Shown: positions 9,800-26,125, counted from the first letter of the stretch. The stretch: 64,000 bases of DNA from Adiantum capillus-veneris (GCA_014529385.2 CM043948.1:75536791-75600790), one strand, 5' to 3'. Notes: generated by a model not told the origin, from the letters alone. Program-made: numbers and translations.

Positions 9800-12479
9800 A
9801 TGTTTAGGATAATTGAGTTTTTAATTGGAGAAAATAACCTTGTGCATGTATTTGCACTTGCAAGACTTGGACTTGTTGTCAAATTTGTAGAGAACAAATG
9901 TATGTTGCATGATCTTAGTTTTGGTGATGAGATAGTTGTATTTTGTATTTTTTGCAATGGGTTGTATAAGCTCACTTTGTATGACGAGTGTGGGTAGAAT
10001 TTTGATAATATAGTTGTTGTGGATGCAAAGGCTATTTTAGATGCAAAACTTTTGGCATGCACGCTTTAGGCATTTGAATTTGGCCACTTTGTTGTGTTTG
10101 CAAAACTATGATATGGTTGCTTCTATGCCACCTCTTGAAGCACCTTCTAGCTTTGTTGTGTTTGCAAAACTTTGATATGGTTGCTTCTATGCCACCTCTT
10201 GAAGCACCTTCTAGGCATGTTTGTGAAGGTTCTATTTTGGGTAAGATGCATCGTAGAAAGTTTTTAAAGTATGGTTAAGTAAAGAATACATGCAGGTTGC
10301 AACTTGTGCATATAGTGATGTTTGTGGGCCTATGCAAACTCCATCCCTAGGAAGTTACCTATAATTTGTGTGAATTTCATTGATGATTACTCCATGCATG
10401 CATGGGTGTATCAGCTTAAATCTAAGTTCAAAGTGTTCATGTGATTCAAGAAATCTATGGCTATGGCTAAACATGTCTCTAGATGTACTAGGGGTACCCT
10501 ACATTTAATTTGTGGAGGGGAGTATATGTCTCATGATTTTAATGCATTTTGACTAATTGTGGGATAAAAGACCAATGTAAAGTGCCATACACACCTCAAA
10601 AAAAAAGGCATTACTGAGGAAAAATAGGTTGCTTATAGAGATGGCACGATGTATGGTCAAGAGTCAAGCTTTGCCACATCCGGTTTGGCTTGAGGCTATC
10701 ATGTGTGCTACTTATGTACTTAATAGGCTTCCTACCAAAGCCTTGCAATCTAAGACTCCTTATAAAGCTTGGCATGATTAAAATACATCTATCAATCACA
10801 TGCACATTTTTAGTTGTTTAGCTTATGCTTTGGTGCCACAAACGCAACACAAAAATTAATGATAAAGTTGTTAAATACATTTTTGTTGGTTACAGTATTG
10901 AAAGCAAAGGTTACAAGTTATACCATCCACAAATAAAACATATCTTTGTTGCACAAGATGTTGTATATATGGAAGATTCTATTCAGCCTTTGTTATCATG
11001 TACCAAATATGTTCAGTTTCTTGCCATGCATCTTATGTGTCAGATTGTTATGGTTTGACAGTTTCTAGTTTATGTGATGAGGATGAACCTCTTTTTGTCG
11101 ATAAAGCACATAATGTAAAAAACTGAATGGTTGCCATGCAATCTGAATATGATGCACTTATAGGAAATGGCACATGAAGTTTATGTGATTTGCCTCTTGG
11201 TAAAAATTCCATTGGTACAAAGTGGGTTTACAAGTTGAAACGTAAGTGGGATGATGATATTGATCGCTATAAGGCTAGACTTGTGTAAAAGGTTATGCAT
11301 AACAAAAAGGCATTGATTATGCAGAGACCTTTGCTCCCACTTCTTATATGACTAATGTTCATTTTCTATGGACATTCGCACCTCATTTTGGATAAAAAGT
11401 ACATCAATCAGACATTGTTATTGCTTTCTTGAATGGTGATATATTTGAGGAAATTTATATAACGTAGCCTCATGGTTTTGTCAAGAAAGGACAATAAAAT
11501 AAAGTGTGAAAATGTAAGAAATCTTTCTATGGATTGAATTAGTCTCCTTGTGCTTGGTGAATGAGAAATCTCATAGTCATTTGGTTAAACAAAGCTTTTG
11601 TAATAGTGTAACTGAAAGCACTTTGTTTGTCAAGGCTGATTATACTAGTCTAAATGAAAGACACATTACTAAATTCAAGGCTAATTTGAATTCTACTTTC
11701 AAGATGAAAGAATTGGGCATAGATTTTAACCATTGTGATATGAAGTTATTGCCTTGTGGGAAACAAGCTACATAGAGACATTACTAAAGTTTGGCCTTGA
11801 GGAATGCAAACCTATTTCTAGTCCAATGGACATAGGTTTGAAATTAATTCTTCATTATGCTAGTGATCTTGTTGATTCCACTCTTTGAGTTCAATGCCGT
11901 ACTTATGTATGGCCCAAGGTCTAAGCATTGGCAAGATGTTAAGAGGATCTTTTGCTACTTGCCTGGCACTTTACATCGGGTTGTTTTATCCCAAGGGTGG
12001 ATCATTGTTGCTAGATTTTCATCCTTTTTTAGACTTAGATTGGGCTGTTTGGTATGACATGCAAGTGTTTACAAGTGGTTTTGTTTCATGCTGAATAGTT
12101 CATGCATATCATGGTTGAGAAAGAAGCAACCTATTGTAGCCAGTTCTAGTTGTGAAGCTGAGTACATGACAGTCTTCACAACTATGATTCAATGTATATG
12201 GCTTAGACATTCTGTGTTGGACAAGACACTACCAACATCATCTACAATAACACTTAGAGTGCAATGGTAGTTGTTAGAAACCCAATTTTTTATGCTCTCA
12301 CAAAGCACATTGGGGTGCATTATCACTTTGTCAGAGAGAGACTCACAACACAGGAGAGATCAACTTCGCTTATGTGTGTCGACATGGGAAAACCTTGTAG
12401 ATTTGTTACAAAAGCATTGCCTCATGAGAAGGTCATAGATTTTTGCAAATCTTTTGGCTTGCTTCCCTTTGTGGATTGA
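9800..12479 (+). pseudogene. Copia pol remnant (integrase, RT, RNase H)
   Basis: Family-typical blocks appear in order but in shifting frames. The pre-integrase region is at about 9830-9990 (LVVKFVENKC, CNGLYKLTLYDECG). Integrase pieces include CGPMQTPSLGSY near 10,320, FIDDYSMHAWVYQLKSK near 10,380 and GYSIESKGYKLYHP near 10,890. RT starts at 11,220 (KWVYKLKRKWDDDIDRYKAR, one base off frame) and continues DIVIAFLNGDIFEEIYI and KKSFYGLN. The segment that should carry the YVDD catalytic loop is missing near 11,640. RNase H runs from about 12,100 (KKQPIVASSSCEAEYM) to GLLPFVD at 12,478. At least a dozen stops and several frameshifts make it non-functional. Confidence 0.9.
10087..10214 (+). repeat. 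64-bp tandem duplication inside copia pol
   Basis: Two consecutive copies (10,087-10,150 and 10,151-10,214) of a stretch starting CTTTGTTGTGTTTGC, differing at one position. A recent local slippage within the dead integrase region. Confidence 0.9.
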
Positions 12480-12542
12480 TCATGTCTTTAGGGCATGACA
12501 TTTCCCTATACACTATGTGCTACCTCTTGTTCACAAAATCAC

Positions 12543-12556
12543 TCCTAGGGGGCATT
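12543..12556 (+). promoter_or_regulatory. Copia polypurine tract
   Basis: CCTAGGGGGCAT immediately before the LTR start at 12,557. The same arrangement, with AGGGGGCAT, occurs at 30,397. Confidence 0.7.
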
Positions 12557-12771
12557 TGTTCCCATATATATGGTAGTGATGTGTGTGAACACACTTAGGG
12601 CTATCGAGGCATTTTTTCCTTCACTAGGAGGTTTTTTCCCTCCTTGCATCTATATACAGACATCATTCTAGGGCTAGCTTATCTTTTTATTTGTGCACTG
12701 AGCAATATTCTCACTATTGTGTTCCTTGTGCTTCTTGCTATGTATGTTTTCTTACAACCCTAATTTCAACA
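12557..12771 (+). mobile_element. Copia 3' LTR (short-LTR family A)
   Basis: A 215-bp LTR, TGTTCCCATATATATGG to TTTCAACA. The same family is seen at 30,407, 36,725, 38,068 and 61,306; shared strings are GTGTGAACACACT, TTAGGAGG and TATTGTGT. It follows RNase H and a polypurine tract, so it is the 3' LTR of the 9.8-12.5 kb copia. ATTCATGGTGCCAAAGAC directly after it resembles a primer-binding site, so it could also be the 5' LTR of a second, lost element. Confidence 0.85.
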
Positions 12772-12789
12772 ATTCATGGTGCCAAAGAC

Positions 12790-13990
12790 AATATCCCATC
12801 TCTCCATTTTCACCATAACCAAGAAAAATGCACTTGAATGACTTTTGTGTCTAGCTTTTTTCAAAGATCTTTGGACATATGTGCATATGCCTTGCATCCA
12901 AAGACATGCACATGATCATAATGTGGCTTCCCTTTGGACACAACTCCTCTAGAATCTAGTAAGTCATTGGCATACTAGGTGATCTATTAATGATATGTAC
13001 CACTATTAGTACTACCTCTACCCAAAATCTCTAGTCAATTTTACCATAGAAAGCATGATTGTGGCTTGCTCATGAATCATTCAATTCATCCTTTTTGAAA
13101 CTTTATTTTGATTGGGTGTGTAAGGAGCAGTGTGCTACTTCTAAATATCTTTCTTGCTATAGAAACTCTAAAACTCTTTGAAAATGTTTCCTTCACTATT
13201 ATCAGCCACAATATTTTGATGTTCTTGCTAGATTGACTACCAATCCAATTTTTTTTTGGAAATTACAGAGTACTTGATCTTTATGATGTAAAGTATAAAT
13301 CCACACTTTTCTAGTGGAATTGACTATGACATTCACAAAATATTTAGCTTCCCCTAAAGACCTGGATGGCATAGGACCGCAAACATTACTATGAATAAGT
13401 CCTAGTGACTACAAATTCTTCCTATGCAATAGAGATGAGGAGTTCCTACTTTGTTTTCCATAGACACAGTGCTCATAGAAATTTTTGATAACTTAATACA
13501 TGAAAGTAACCAAAATAAGCTAGTGTTTTCATTCCCTTTTGGTTCATATGGCCTAGCTACATATTTCACAACTCAGTAGACAGTAGGTTGGCTATGGATA
13601 TGCAATGCTCTTTTACACACGAGACAAACATCGAGTAAAGCATTTCATGCTTCTCACCTCTAATAATCATAAGATTTCCCTTCTTGATTGACCATGAACC
13701 ATTCCCAAAAAGTTGTCAATCTTGCTAGCAAATATCAAAGTCTTCACTAACTTGGGAACATGTTTGACATTCTTGACTATGAATTCCATGCCATTATGTA
13801 TAACTAGCTTGATGTCTCCAATACCATGTATCGCAAACTCATAGGAATCATCGAGCTTCTAAGTACCACCACAAGTACATACATAGAGAACCATTTTCTA
13901 TGAGGTCACATGGAAAGTAGCTCCAGAATCTATGAGCCAATGTCATGAAAGCTAGAATCTTGTGCAATAAGAGGGGTGCTATCATTTAAT
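12790..13990 (-). pseudogene. Copia protease and integrase remnant, minus strand
   Basis: Read from 13,990 leftward: WLIDSGATFHVTS, the retropepsin active site of a copia protease, then LVIHNGMEF and VKHVPKLVKTL, then LGHMNQKGMKTLAYF, the pre-integrase motif. Integrase pieces follow (KYFVNVIVNSTRKVW, INRSPS, CIFLGYG near 12,800). Many stops interrupt it. It runs toward the family A LTR in opposite orientation, so this is a separate insertion or an inversion. RT and RNase H of this copy are absent. Confidence 0.8.
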
Positions 13991-17934
<3,944 letters not shown>

Positions 17935-19730
17935 AACTTAGAGCGTGATGTTGAATCCTAGTTTGATGCTATGGATGACTAATTTTTGGCAACATATATT
18001 TTTTCAAGGGAAATCAAGCTATGCTAGGCCTCTTATGACTCACTGGGATGCCAAACTCTGGTGGAAATAGTAGTGTAGAAACAACCCAGCAAGTAGCCCA
18101 TCTTGGGAGAGGATGAAGCAGAAACTAAAAGAGATCTATCTCCCCCTACACATCAAGTGATAAATATGCATGCTTTTTTTTCTCTACATAAATTAGAAGT
18201 TACTCTAGAGTACTACACAAAATATGTATCTTTATAATGCTATGCACTCCAGATAACAATAGAGAAACAAATTTTCTGCTTATGTCAAGGCCTAAATAGA
18301 CCATTAAGTATGCACATTGAAGCTATGAGACCGACTTCAATTCATGATTTCTTACCCAAACCTCTTGTAGAAGAGGGAATTCCTCCTATTAGAAACTATG
18401 GTAACTTTAAAACATTAGAGCTAGGGCTAGAGAAACTTTAATTCAAGGAAATCAACGTCGTGGTGTAAATGGTACGACAACCTTAGAACAAACTTTTCCC
18501 AATATCAAATGCTATGAATGCAATCAAATAAAACATTATAAAAAAGCTTGTCTAGAAAGACAAAACCCTAAAATTTTTATAGGAGTCATGTCTCAACCTC
18601 AAATAGATCAAGGGAATAACCAAAGAGGTGGTGAAAATGGAGGATGTGGTAGAGGAAGAGGAAGAGGAAGAGGAGCAAGAGCATACGTAGGATAGAACCA
18701 ACCTTAATGAATGAGAAAGATAAACGAGCTACACTATTTGTCATAGTTACTAGAGCTTGTCAGCAATATGTAGTCATCCAAACCACTGCAACCTAACAAG
18801 GTGAAAAGTTTTACTTATAGATTGTGGTTGTACACATTCTTTTCTCTCTCCAAAATGTAAAACTTGGTAACAAGATGTAGTCACTGTAACTCAACAAGGT
18901 GAAAAGTTTGAGTTACTTATATATTGTGGTAGTACACATTCTTTTCTTTCTCCAAAATGTGGAGAGATAAAAGATGAAAGAGCTACACTATTTGTCGTAG
19001 TAGTTGGAACCCTAGAGGTTGGCAAAAATATGTAGTCGACAAAACTAGTGTAGCCTGACAAGGTGAACATTTTTACTTGTAGACTGTGGTAGTACACATT
19101 CTTTTCTTTCTCCAAAATGTGGATCTTTGGCAAAAATATGCGTTCATCCAAACCACTACAACCCAACAAGGTGAAAGGTTTGACTTACTTATAGATTGTA
19201 GTAGCATGCAATCTTTTCTCTCTCCAAAATGCTTGAGAAATCTAGGGTTAAATCAATACTTATTCAAGAAATTGGTAGTATAATTAGCAAACAGAAAGAG
19301 GTCCTCTCTCAATGCTCATCCAAGATGCAAGAATTTGAACTCAAAGGAATCCCCACCTTATCCTACTTTCACTCAGTAGGGATCTATGATGGCATCTTAG
19401 GAATGGAATGGATATCCCAAAATCAAGCACACATTCATTGTGCACATATTAGTTTGTCTTTAAACAATAACCTTAGTGAAGAAGAGTTAGTACAACGGTA
19501 GTAATGGAAAACAAAAGGCTCATTTAGACAAGGCTAGATATCTTCAAAAAGGTTTGCGTAAGGGGCAACAAATCTATGTGGTTAAACTCAATAATGTTGA
19601 AGGTTCTAAGGCATAATAATATGCTTCCAAATTGGCTTAAGGAGTTCTCAAAATTATTTTCAAAAAATCTCACAAATCTACTGAAGCGGTCTGGGGCGGG
19701 CAACAAGAAGAGCAACCTCTAGACACCCTT
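17935..19730 (+). pseudogene. Ty3/gypsy gag-protease remnant
   Basis: Gag-like DAKLWW lies near 18,047, followed by WERMKQKLKEIYLP, as in the retrotransposon gag domain. A zinc knuckle at 18,510-18,552 reads CYECNQIKHYKKAC, an exact CX2CX4HX4C. A Gly/Arg-rich tail follows near 18,640. Protease active-site segments lie at 18,773-19,232 in four copies. The protease end YDGILGMEWISQNQAHIHC is at about 19,388. A linker with LPNWLKEFSKLFSKN near 19,630, typical of the region before RT, follows before sequence identity is lost near the (AG)n tract at 19,857. Numerous stops interrupt the gag part. Confidence 0.85.
18773..19232 (+). repeat. Fourfold repeat of the protease active-site segment
   Basis: Four degenerate copies of an ~85-bp stretch, each running from a CAAGGTGAA string through ATTGTGGTAGTACACATTC to TCTCCAAAATG, at about 18,773, 18,879, 19,033 and 19,143. 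They encode variants of the retropepsin active site and following residues: IDCGCTHSFLSPKC, IYCGSTHSFLSPKC, a frame-shifted third copy with a stop, and IDCSSMQSFLSPKC. A normal gag-pol has one. Spacings are uneven (106, 154 and 110 bp). Confidence 0.85.
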
Positions 19731-19854
19731 CAAGGCTCCCGTGCTGCTCAATTGGGTTGGGGTTGTAAAAAAACAACAAACACACACACAAACCCGCAAC
19801 CTAACCCTACACAAATTTGGGGCACCACCTAGTTTTGGATGCGAACTAGGACGC

Positions 19855-19856
<2 letters not shown>

Positions 19857-19933
<77 letters not shown>
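19857..19933. repeat. (AG)38 microsatellite
   Basis: Uninterrupted AG repeat of 77 bp at the point where gypsy sequence is lost. Confidence 0.95.
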
Positions 19934-19936
<3 letters not shown>

Positions 19937-20592
19937 TGCTTGGGCTGCTTTGAAACGTATCGGCAATGATCAAGCAAACACAATTATATATGTAAGAAAG
20001 AGAGAGAAGGGGGAGGGGGTGTTTGTTGCACTAATACCTTCTTACAAATCTGTCATGACCAATCAAAGTGATATTAGTATTTGTTCAACATAGCTTGAGT
20101 AAATTACACCACAACACATCACAAGAAAAGCCACCCCACTCACTGTCTTAAGGCCAGGGGAGTCCTCTCCACCCTGTCGCCCTCTTACAGTGTGTGGGAT
20201 TTATGGCTAAATTGATGACAACACTAGAGACAAGATATCAAGAACTTAACAAAAAAAACACCAAGACACTTACACATCATTGTTGTCCATTACTTCACGT
20301 GGGAAGAGAGACAAAGTATCCAAGTTTAGTCCAAATCCACCCTTCTTGATTCAGCAAATGTTGGGCTTACACTAGGAGGAGAAATGATAGATTTCCTACT
20401 CTCAATTGAGTGATCACTCTCTCTCTTACAATGGCATAGAGTTCCCTTGCTAATCTCCTATTACAACACATGCACATGCATAAGACAATGAGCTTCCACT
20501 CAAGAGCTCCTTCTAGAGAGGTTGAGCTTGGCTTCTCAAGCTATAGCATAGTGCTCTTGCTTATGGCTCCCCCTTTTGTGCTAGCTACACCC

Positions 20593-20604
20593 TCCTTTTA
20601 TAGC
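20593..20604 (-). promoter_or_regulatory. TATA-box candidate, minus strand
   Basis: GCTATAAAAGG on the minus strand, in sequence resembling an LTR. No partner LTR was identified. Confidence 0.3.
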
Positions 20605-22231
20605 AATTTTGAAGGCTAGGGTTACTCCTCTAACCATGGTTGGGTTAGATTTTCAGCAATTTATCTAATTTCTTTTGCTTGGAATTATCAAGAAGTTGGT
20701 GGGGAAAGAGAGAGGAGAGAAATGGAGGTGATAGGACTTTTCATAGTGGGTTAGTGTTAGTAGAGTTAGTATTAATTTACAAATGGAATTGGATATTTAC
20801 AATGGGAGTATCCATGTAGGATACAAATAAGGAAGAAAAACTCTTAAGAGGTAGGAAAAGGTGGATTTCTTACAAGGTTGATGCTCCAAGTGTCTTGAGT
20901 AGGGCCAATTTTGACGCTTGTTGACGGTCCACTAGCTTTGACGGTACATTTTTTCTCCACTCTTGACCTTCCTTGAGAGACAAGGTAATTGAAGCTGAGT
21001 AATAAACCACCATGATGCTGTCTTTTAAGAGAAGAGGCTGAATTTTGTGGTTTTTTTGATAGATATGGGTAATTTGGAGGAGGAAAAATGAGACTAGGTG
21101 GTCAATTTTGGAATGGAATTGTGTGTGCGAGGTATGAGTTCACCATGGTTTCTCTTATTCTTCAAGGTTGAGGAGAAGGTGAGTAGGGTGCAGAGAGGAG
21201 TGGTGAGAGAGGTGGGGATGATGAGTGGAGAAGTGTGTGTGAAAGAGGAAAATGATAAAGTGGAAGAGAGAGTGTGGCTGCATAGCATGGGAAAACTGGG
21301 GTCCACTAATAAAATCATAGCTCACAGCTCGTAGCTCAAAAAATATGAAAAAATTTGAGGCAAAAGTTCAGCTCAGGAGCTACAAATTTTGTTTGTATCA
21401 CCTTTTTAAATTCGGAGAGCAAGTGAACTTTAAAAATTCAGCAAAACCGACCGTTTTTTTCCACTGCACAAGGTCCTTGTGGGGTCCTTCTTTGGATGAT
21501 TCTTTTGAATACCTCCAAGAGTGAGCCCTCCATAGTGCATGTATGCATGCCACCTACCCTTGACCTTATTTGGTAGGTCTATAATTGAAGATATTGTTGA
21601 GATCATGATATAAGTGAATAGTACAACTAAGAAAATCAAATATTGAGGGGTCTAAAAAATATGTACATGTCAAATATAAATAATATAAGTGAAAAAAATA
21701 TAAAGGGGTCAAAAGAAATCTCTCTCATTATGAGGCTACCATAAAAAGATAAATATTTTTGGTGTTCTAATTTATTAGAAAAAAAAACAAAATAGATGTA
21801 GAAAGGGAAAAATCACAATAGTGAAAAAATATACACATAAATAAAACTAGTTTTTTTGGAATTTTGTTGGGGTGGAGTTACACCAAATATAAGAGAAGCT
21901 TACATGAAAATATTTCTATATGGAATAAAGAGTATGAAAAATGGTAAGAAAAATTGTGGTAATGGTGAGGCAATGTACAGAGCATAAATAACACACACCT
22001 AGGTAGAAATATTTAAATAAATACCAAAATAATTATGAAAAAATCTTTTATTTAGGCCCTATATACAAAGAAATATTTACATACGCATGGGCCATAATAT
22101 ACTTATATTTTTTATATTTTTTAATTTTTTGGCTCAACTAGCCCAATGACTAGCTAATTGAGGGTTTTTTATTTCAGTAAGGAGATATGGGAAAAGTCCC
22201 CTAACTCACGTACGCCTATGTACAGTGAAAT

Positions 22232-22325
22232 GGTAGGGATAGCCACAGTGTTTGGGTGATTTTGGTAGGGTGAGGTAACTCACTGTGGCAATTACAAAGA
22301 GCCGAAAAACGGCTATCACTACCTT
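22232..22325. repeat. Imperfect nested inverted repeat
   Basis: Outer arms GGTAGGGATAGCC and GGCTATCACTACC pair at 12 of 13 positions, and inner arms CCACAGTG and CACTGTGG pair perfectly. Together they could form a ~94-bp stem-loop. This may be a degraded MITE. Confidence 0.5.
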
Positions 22326-22394
22326 CCCCAAGGGATATAGATTATTAGATTGCAACATTTCTTGGTAATCCACCTATTTTTAAGAGGCCCGGAT

Positions 22395-23700
22395 AACTTT
22401 ATCAACCTATTGAGCAAGGGCTCATATGGGCAAGTAAGTGGGGAGAACTTGTCTTGTTTAAAAAGAAAAGGATGGATCTTTTTATCTCTACATTGACTAT
22501 TGGGGTCTTAATCAAGTATCAAAGAAGTACAAGTAACTTATTCCCCATATTGATGAGCTTCTCAATAGATTGCACATTTACAAAAAATGATCTCAGTTTA
22601 GGTTAAATCAAATCCAAATCAAAGAGTCAAAATTTCATAAGATTGCATTCAACAGACGTTATGGGCATTATGAATTCATAGTGATTTCCTTTGGTCTTAC
22701 AAATGCTTCGATAACTTTTAATCAACTCATGCAGGATATATTTTAAAAATACATGGATAATTTTGTATTGGTATTTTCAACAACATATTGGTATATTCTC
22801 AGGATGAAAAGGAACATGAAGGTCATGTACACAAAGTGCTACACCTCCTACATCAACATCAGCTTTATGTCAAGTTGAGAAAATATTGTTCTTTACTCTC
22901 AAAGTTAGATACCTTGGATTTATCATATCTCTTGAGGACATCTCATCGGAGCCTACAAAAGCTAAGGATGTTGTAGAGTGGCTACAACCAAAAACAATTA
23001 GTGAGATTCAAATCTCCCTAGGTATTACCATGCTATTTGTCAGGAATTATGCACTTATTGTTGCACTCTTGACCCAATTACTCAAGGAAACATCCAAGAT
23101 CGCATGGAAAAAAGAGAGAATATTTTTTCCTATAATTAAAACAATACCTCATATCAATTCCTAGACTCAAACTTCTTGATTTCACACAAGAGTTTGAGGT
23201 GGTAATTGATGCAAGAAGCCTTCCTGTAGGAGGATTCCTAACATGAGAAGGATGACCAGTCAAATTTACATCTCAAAAATTGAGAATCCATGAGCTAATT
23301 TATGCAAATCAGGATCTGAATCTTTTATCCATCATTCATGCTCTCAAGCTATGGAGACATTATCTTTTGGAGCTCTTTTAGTTAATCATCAACCATTAAA
23401 CTTGAAGTGGATCTTCACTCAACCAACTTCCAACATCAAGAAACAAAGATGGATAGAGTTTTTACAATAATATTATTTTGAAATCAAGTATAGACAAATA
23501 AGGACAACATGACTATTGATGCCCTTAACAAGAAAGTACTCCTTGGCACCATCTCCATGATTAACAATCCAATTTTTTATAAGGTTAAGGAAGCTTCCCT
23601 ATAGGAGAAGACTTATCTTCAACTTCTGTAGATCCTTGGTCAGGAGGAACCAGTGGAAAGACAGAAGGCCATAATAAAAAACTATTCCCTTGAGGATGGA
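22395..23700 (+). pseudogene. Ty3/gypsy RT and RNase H remnant
   Basis: RT blocks in order: KKKRMDLF near 22,460 (one base off frame), IDYWGLNQVSKKYK, LIPHIDELLNRLH, KIAFNRRYGHYEFIVISFGL and TFNQLMQDIF. The catalytic loop at 22,776-22,787 reads FNNILVYS, so both Asp of the usual DD pair are Asn. After a frameshift come HVHKVLHLLHQHQLYVKL and KVRYLGFIIS. RNase H follows at 23,170-23,560 (FEVVIDARSLPVGGFL, HELIYANQDLNLLSIIHALK, WIEFLQ). It is broken by several stops and by at least two frameshifts. It could be the pol half of the 17.9-19.7 kb element, as the order and strand fit. Confidence 0.9.
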
Positions 23701-24404
23701 CCCATTAGGAAAATTTTGAACTCATTTTTGGGCCTTTTAAGAGTGCTACATCATCAAAGTTGTACAAAAGAAAGCAACTCGGTAGACCCCTCTAAATATT
23801 GCTTAGAACCCAATGATATGACCTATCATTGGAAAGTTCTTGAAATATGGATTCTAAAGAGCCAAGGTCCGAAAAGTTTGGATGACTTCTATGAAAGTTA
23901 TGCCATTTTTTTTCAATCAGCCAGGTTTTGTTACCGTTACGGTAATCTAAAATCACCTTTTTTTAGATCTACATGAAGGAAATGTCCGATACATGCATGC
24001 TATATATCAATACATAGCATTTGAAGAGTAGATTCTAAATATCCAACCTCCAACAAGTTTGGATCTTATTTGCAAAAAATTTACCGATCCCCACTTTTTG
24101 AAAGCTATGCCACATCAACAATTCTTACAAGGCCCATTTTTGAGTCCAAACTTTTCCATATGTCTATGCTATAAGCGTCAACTTTAAGAATTCAACCTTG
24201 AAGGAGTTAATCCTATGTGAAGGACATAATTCTTAGTAATAGGACACTCTAGTTATGAAAAGAACCTTAATTATATGGGGAGGAGATATTTTTTTCCAAG
24301 AACAAAAGGATATATACTTTGATACATCAAGAAATGTCTTTTCTACCAAAGAGTTAAGGCTTGGTGAGCAATGATGCCAAGGAAACTTCATCCAGTGGAC
24401 ATTA
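23701..24404 (+). other. Unassigned stretch within gypsy integrase region
   Basis: The integrase start (KNYSLEDGPIRKI near 23,680) is separated from the catalytic core at 24,405 by ~700 bp in which only the ends look like integrase. The middle (about 23,735-24,230) has no recognised similarity and may be an inserted non-coding element; no clear ends or target duplication were found. Confidence 0.4.
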
Positions 24405-25080
24405 CTTAAATGAAGTGGGAACTCATCAGCATGGACTTTGTAACATTTCTTTCCACCATTCAAGGAGGATATGACTCCATCATGGTAGTCTTATATATTG
24501 TCACCAAAGTATCTCAATTGATGCGTATAAAAACATCTTATATAGAATCTAATATAAGTCGCCTCTTTGTTGAAGTATCTTTTAGCTTCATGAACCACCC
24601 AAAAGGGTAATTAGTGAGATAGGGATGCAAAGTTCACTTCCAAGTTTTGGACAACCATATTTGAAGCCCCAGGAACCCAATCTTAGTTTGGCTTACTATC
24701 CCTATAATGATGGCCATACTGAATGAAAAAATCAAGTAATTGAAGACATCCTCGAGGCCTATTTCAATAAAGAACCCTGTAAATGGATATAATTTCTTTC
24801 CTAGATGGAATTTTCTTATAATGTCACCTTTTAATGCGCTCTATCAACATGAATGTGTATCTCCTTCAAATTTTTCGAACCCAATTACAAGGATAGAGAC
24901 TTCAAAGAGAATTTTGGAGGACATGGAAGCATGAACCAAGGCCATACGACAAGATATTTAGGCTACTAAGGACCACCGTAAGCACTACACAGATCAAAAG
25001 TGATTCAACCAAACCTGTCAGCCAAGTGAATAAAATATTTATGTGGCTCAATAAAAAATATGAACAACAGTGTACACGAC
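24405..25080 (+). pseudogene. Ty3/gypsy integrase core remnant
   Basis: KWELISMDFVTFLST at 24,411 holds the first catalytic Asp. The second region is degraded (KFTSKFW near 24,628). SLAYYPYNDGHTE near 24,690 holds the catalytic Glu and is followed at once by a stop. EFSYNVTF, CALYQHECVSPSNF and a basic C-terminal part end near 25,080. It is the continuation of the RT-RNase H at 22.4-23.7 kb. A purine-rich string GAGGGGGTAT before TGATGAG near 25,205 could be the polypurine tract and LTR start, but no partner LTR confirms it. Confidence 0.8.
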
Positions 25081-25687
25081 TATTGTGAGACAAGGTAGTC
25101 AGTTGACAAAATCCACTTTTCTTTTTGCATGGGAGGTTCCTGGATCCTTTGAGACTCTTTTCCTTTTTTGTTTGATATGAGCTAGTGTGGTGAAATTGGT
25201 TCATGAGGGGGTATTGATGAGTTTGATTATTGAGGGGGTGGCTTGGGCTTGGCTTGGGAGAGTGGGATGCCTTCTTGGGAGACATGAACAAAAAATTAAA
25301 GGGGAGTCAAAATTATGACCCCCCTTTTTATTAGATGAGTGATTCTTTTGAAATTTGAAGGTGAACAATGAGCGGAAGGAAGGGAACTTTTCTTCCACTT
25401 CTCCCTTTGGTGGGGTTCTTCTGCTTGGTAGAAGTCTTTGTGGGGCTCTTATTATTTGCATAGATCTTATTCTTTGCAAGGTTCTTTTTTTTTACTGGGT
25501 TGTTCTTTGTAGGAATCTTCTTCTTGCCCTTCTTTTTCCCTTTTCTTGTAGCTACACCCTTGGTGTCTTTAGGTGGAAGAGGAGAGTATTAATCATTTGG
25601 GTTTATGATGTTGTATTTGTGGAAGATTATGTTGAGTCTTTGTTGTCATGTACTAGAGACAGTGAGGGCGAGCTTTTTGAAATGGGG

Positions 25688-26125
25688 CCTCTAAACCCAA
25701 ACCAATGGGCCTACCCTCACAAAATGTTCGTAAAGAGGTACGCACACTACTTGGGGCACCACCTTCTTTTGGGAGTGGAGAAGGAAACCAATCAAAATAA
25801 CACTTGCACTCACCCACTCAAGCAACACACTTTGAAAACCCCCTTACTCTATATACACTTTGGACACTTGAACACCATCAACGATTATGCAACCCAATGC
25901 CGTGCATCAAAATGAAATATGCAATTTGTGGAATAGCATTCACCTTCTCCCCATAAGAATACCCATAATACATCCAAACTCTTCCTCTCTCAAGCACTCA
26001 TCAAAAAAATCATGCGCACAAGACTTGCCTCTCAAACACACAAGAGAATCACTTACATCAAACTAACACACTTTGCATAGAGAGCTCATCTCCATCTATG
26101 CAATGCCGTGACACAAATAAAATCA
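25688..26125 (+). repeat. Inverted repeat, left arm (438 bp)
   Basis: Pairs with 27,073-27,510 in reverse orientation. Comparing the arms base by base I see one mismatch (GTTCG against ATTCG), so identity exceeds 99%. The arm starts CCTCTAAACCCAAACC and ends AATAAAATCA. A TATA-like CTATATACAC lies in it. Preceding it is a 24-bp string beginning GAGGGCGAGC that recurs after the right arm. Confidence 0.95.

Larger units (their letters stand above)
19934..22390. other. No recognisable gene; probable old LTR material
   Basis: About 2.4 kb without a supported gene. 20,590-20,604 carries, on the minus strand, GCTATAAAAGGAGG, a good TATA match, and the surrounding 20.1-20.7 kb looks like LTR promoter sequence. 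21,640-22,140 is strongly AT-rich. A hairpin-forming stretch at 22,232-22,325 is listed separately. Confidence 0.45.

Noticed and set aside
25355-25915. 186-codon plus ORF
   Set aside because: Its second half is the inverted-repeat arm, read also from the minus strand at 27,283-27,798; no family resemblance and no support as a gene.
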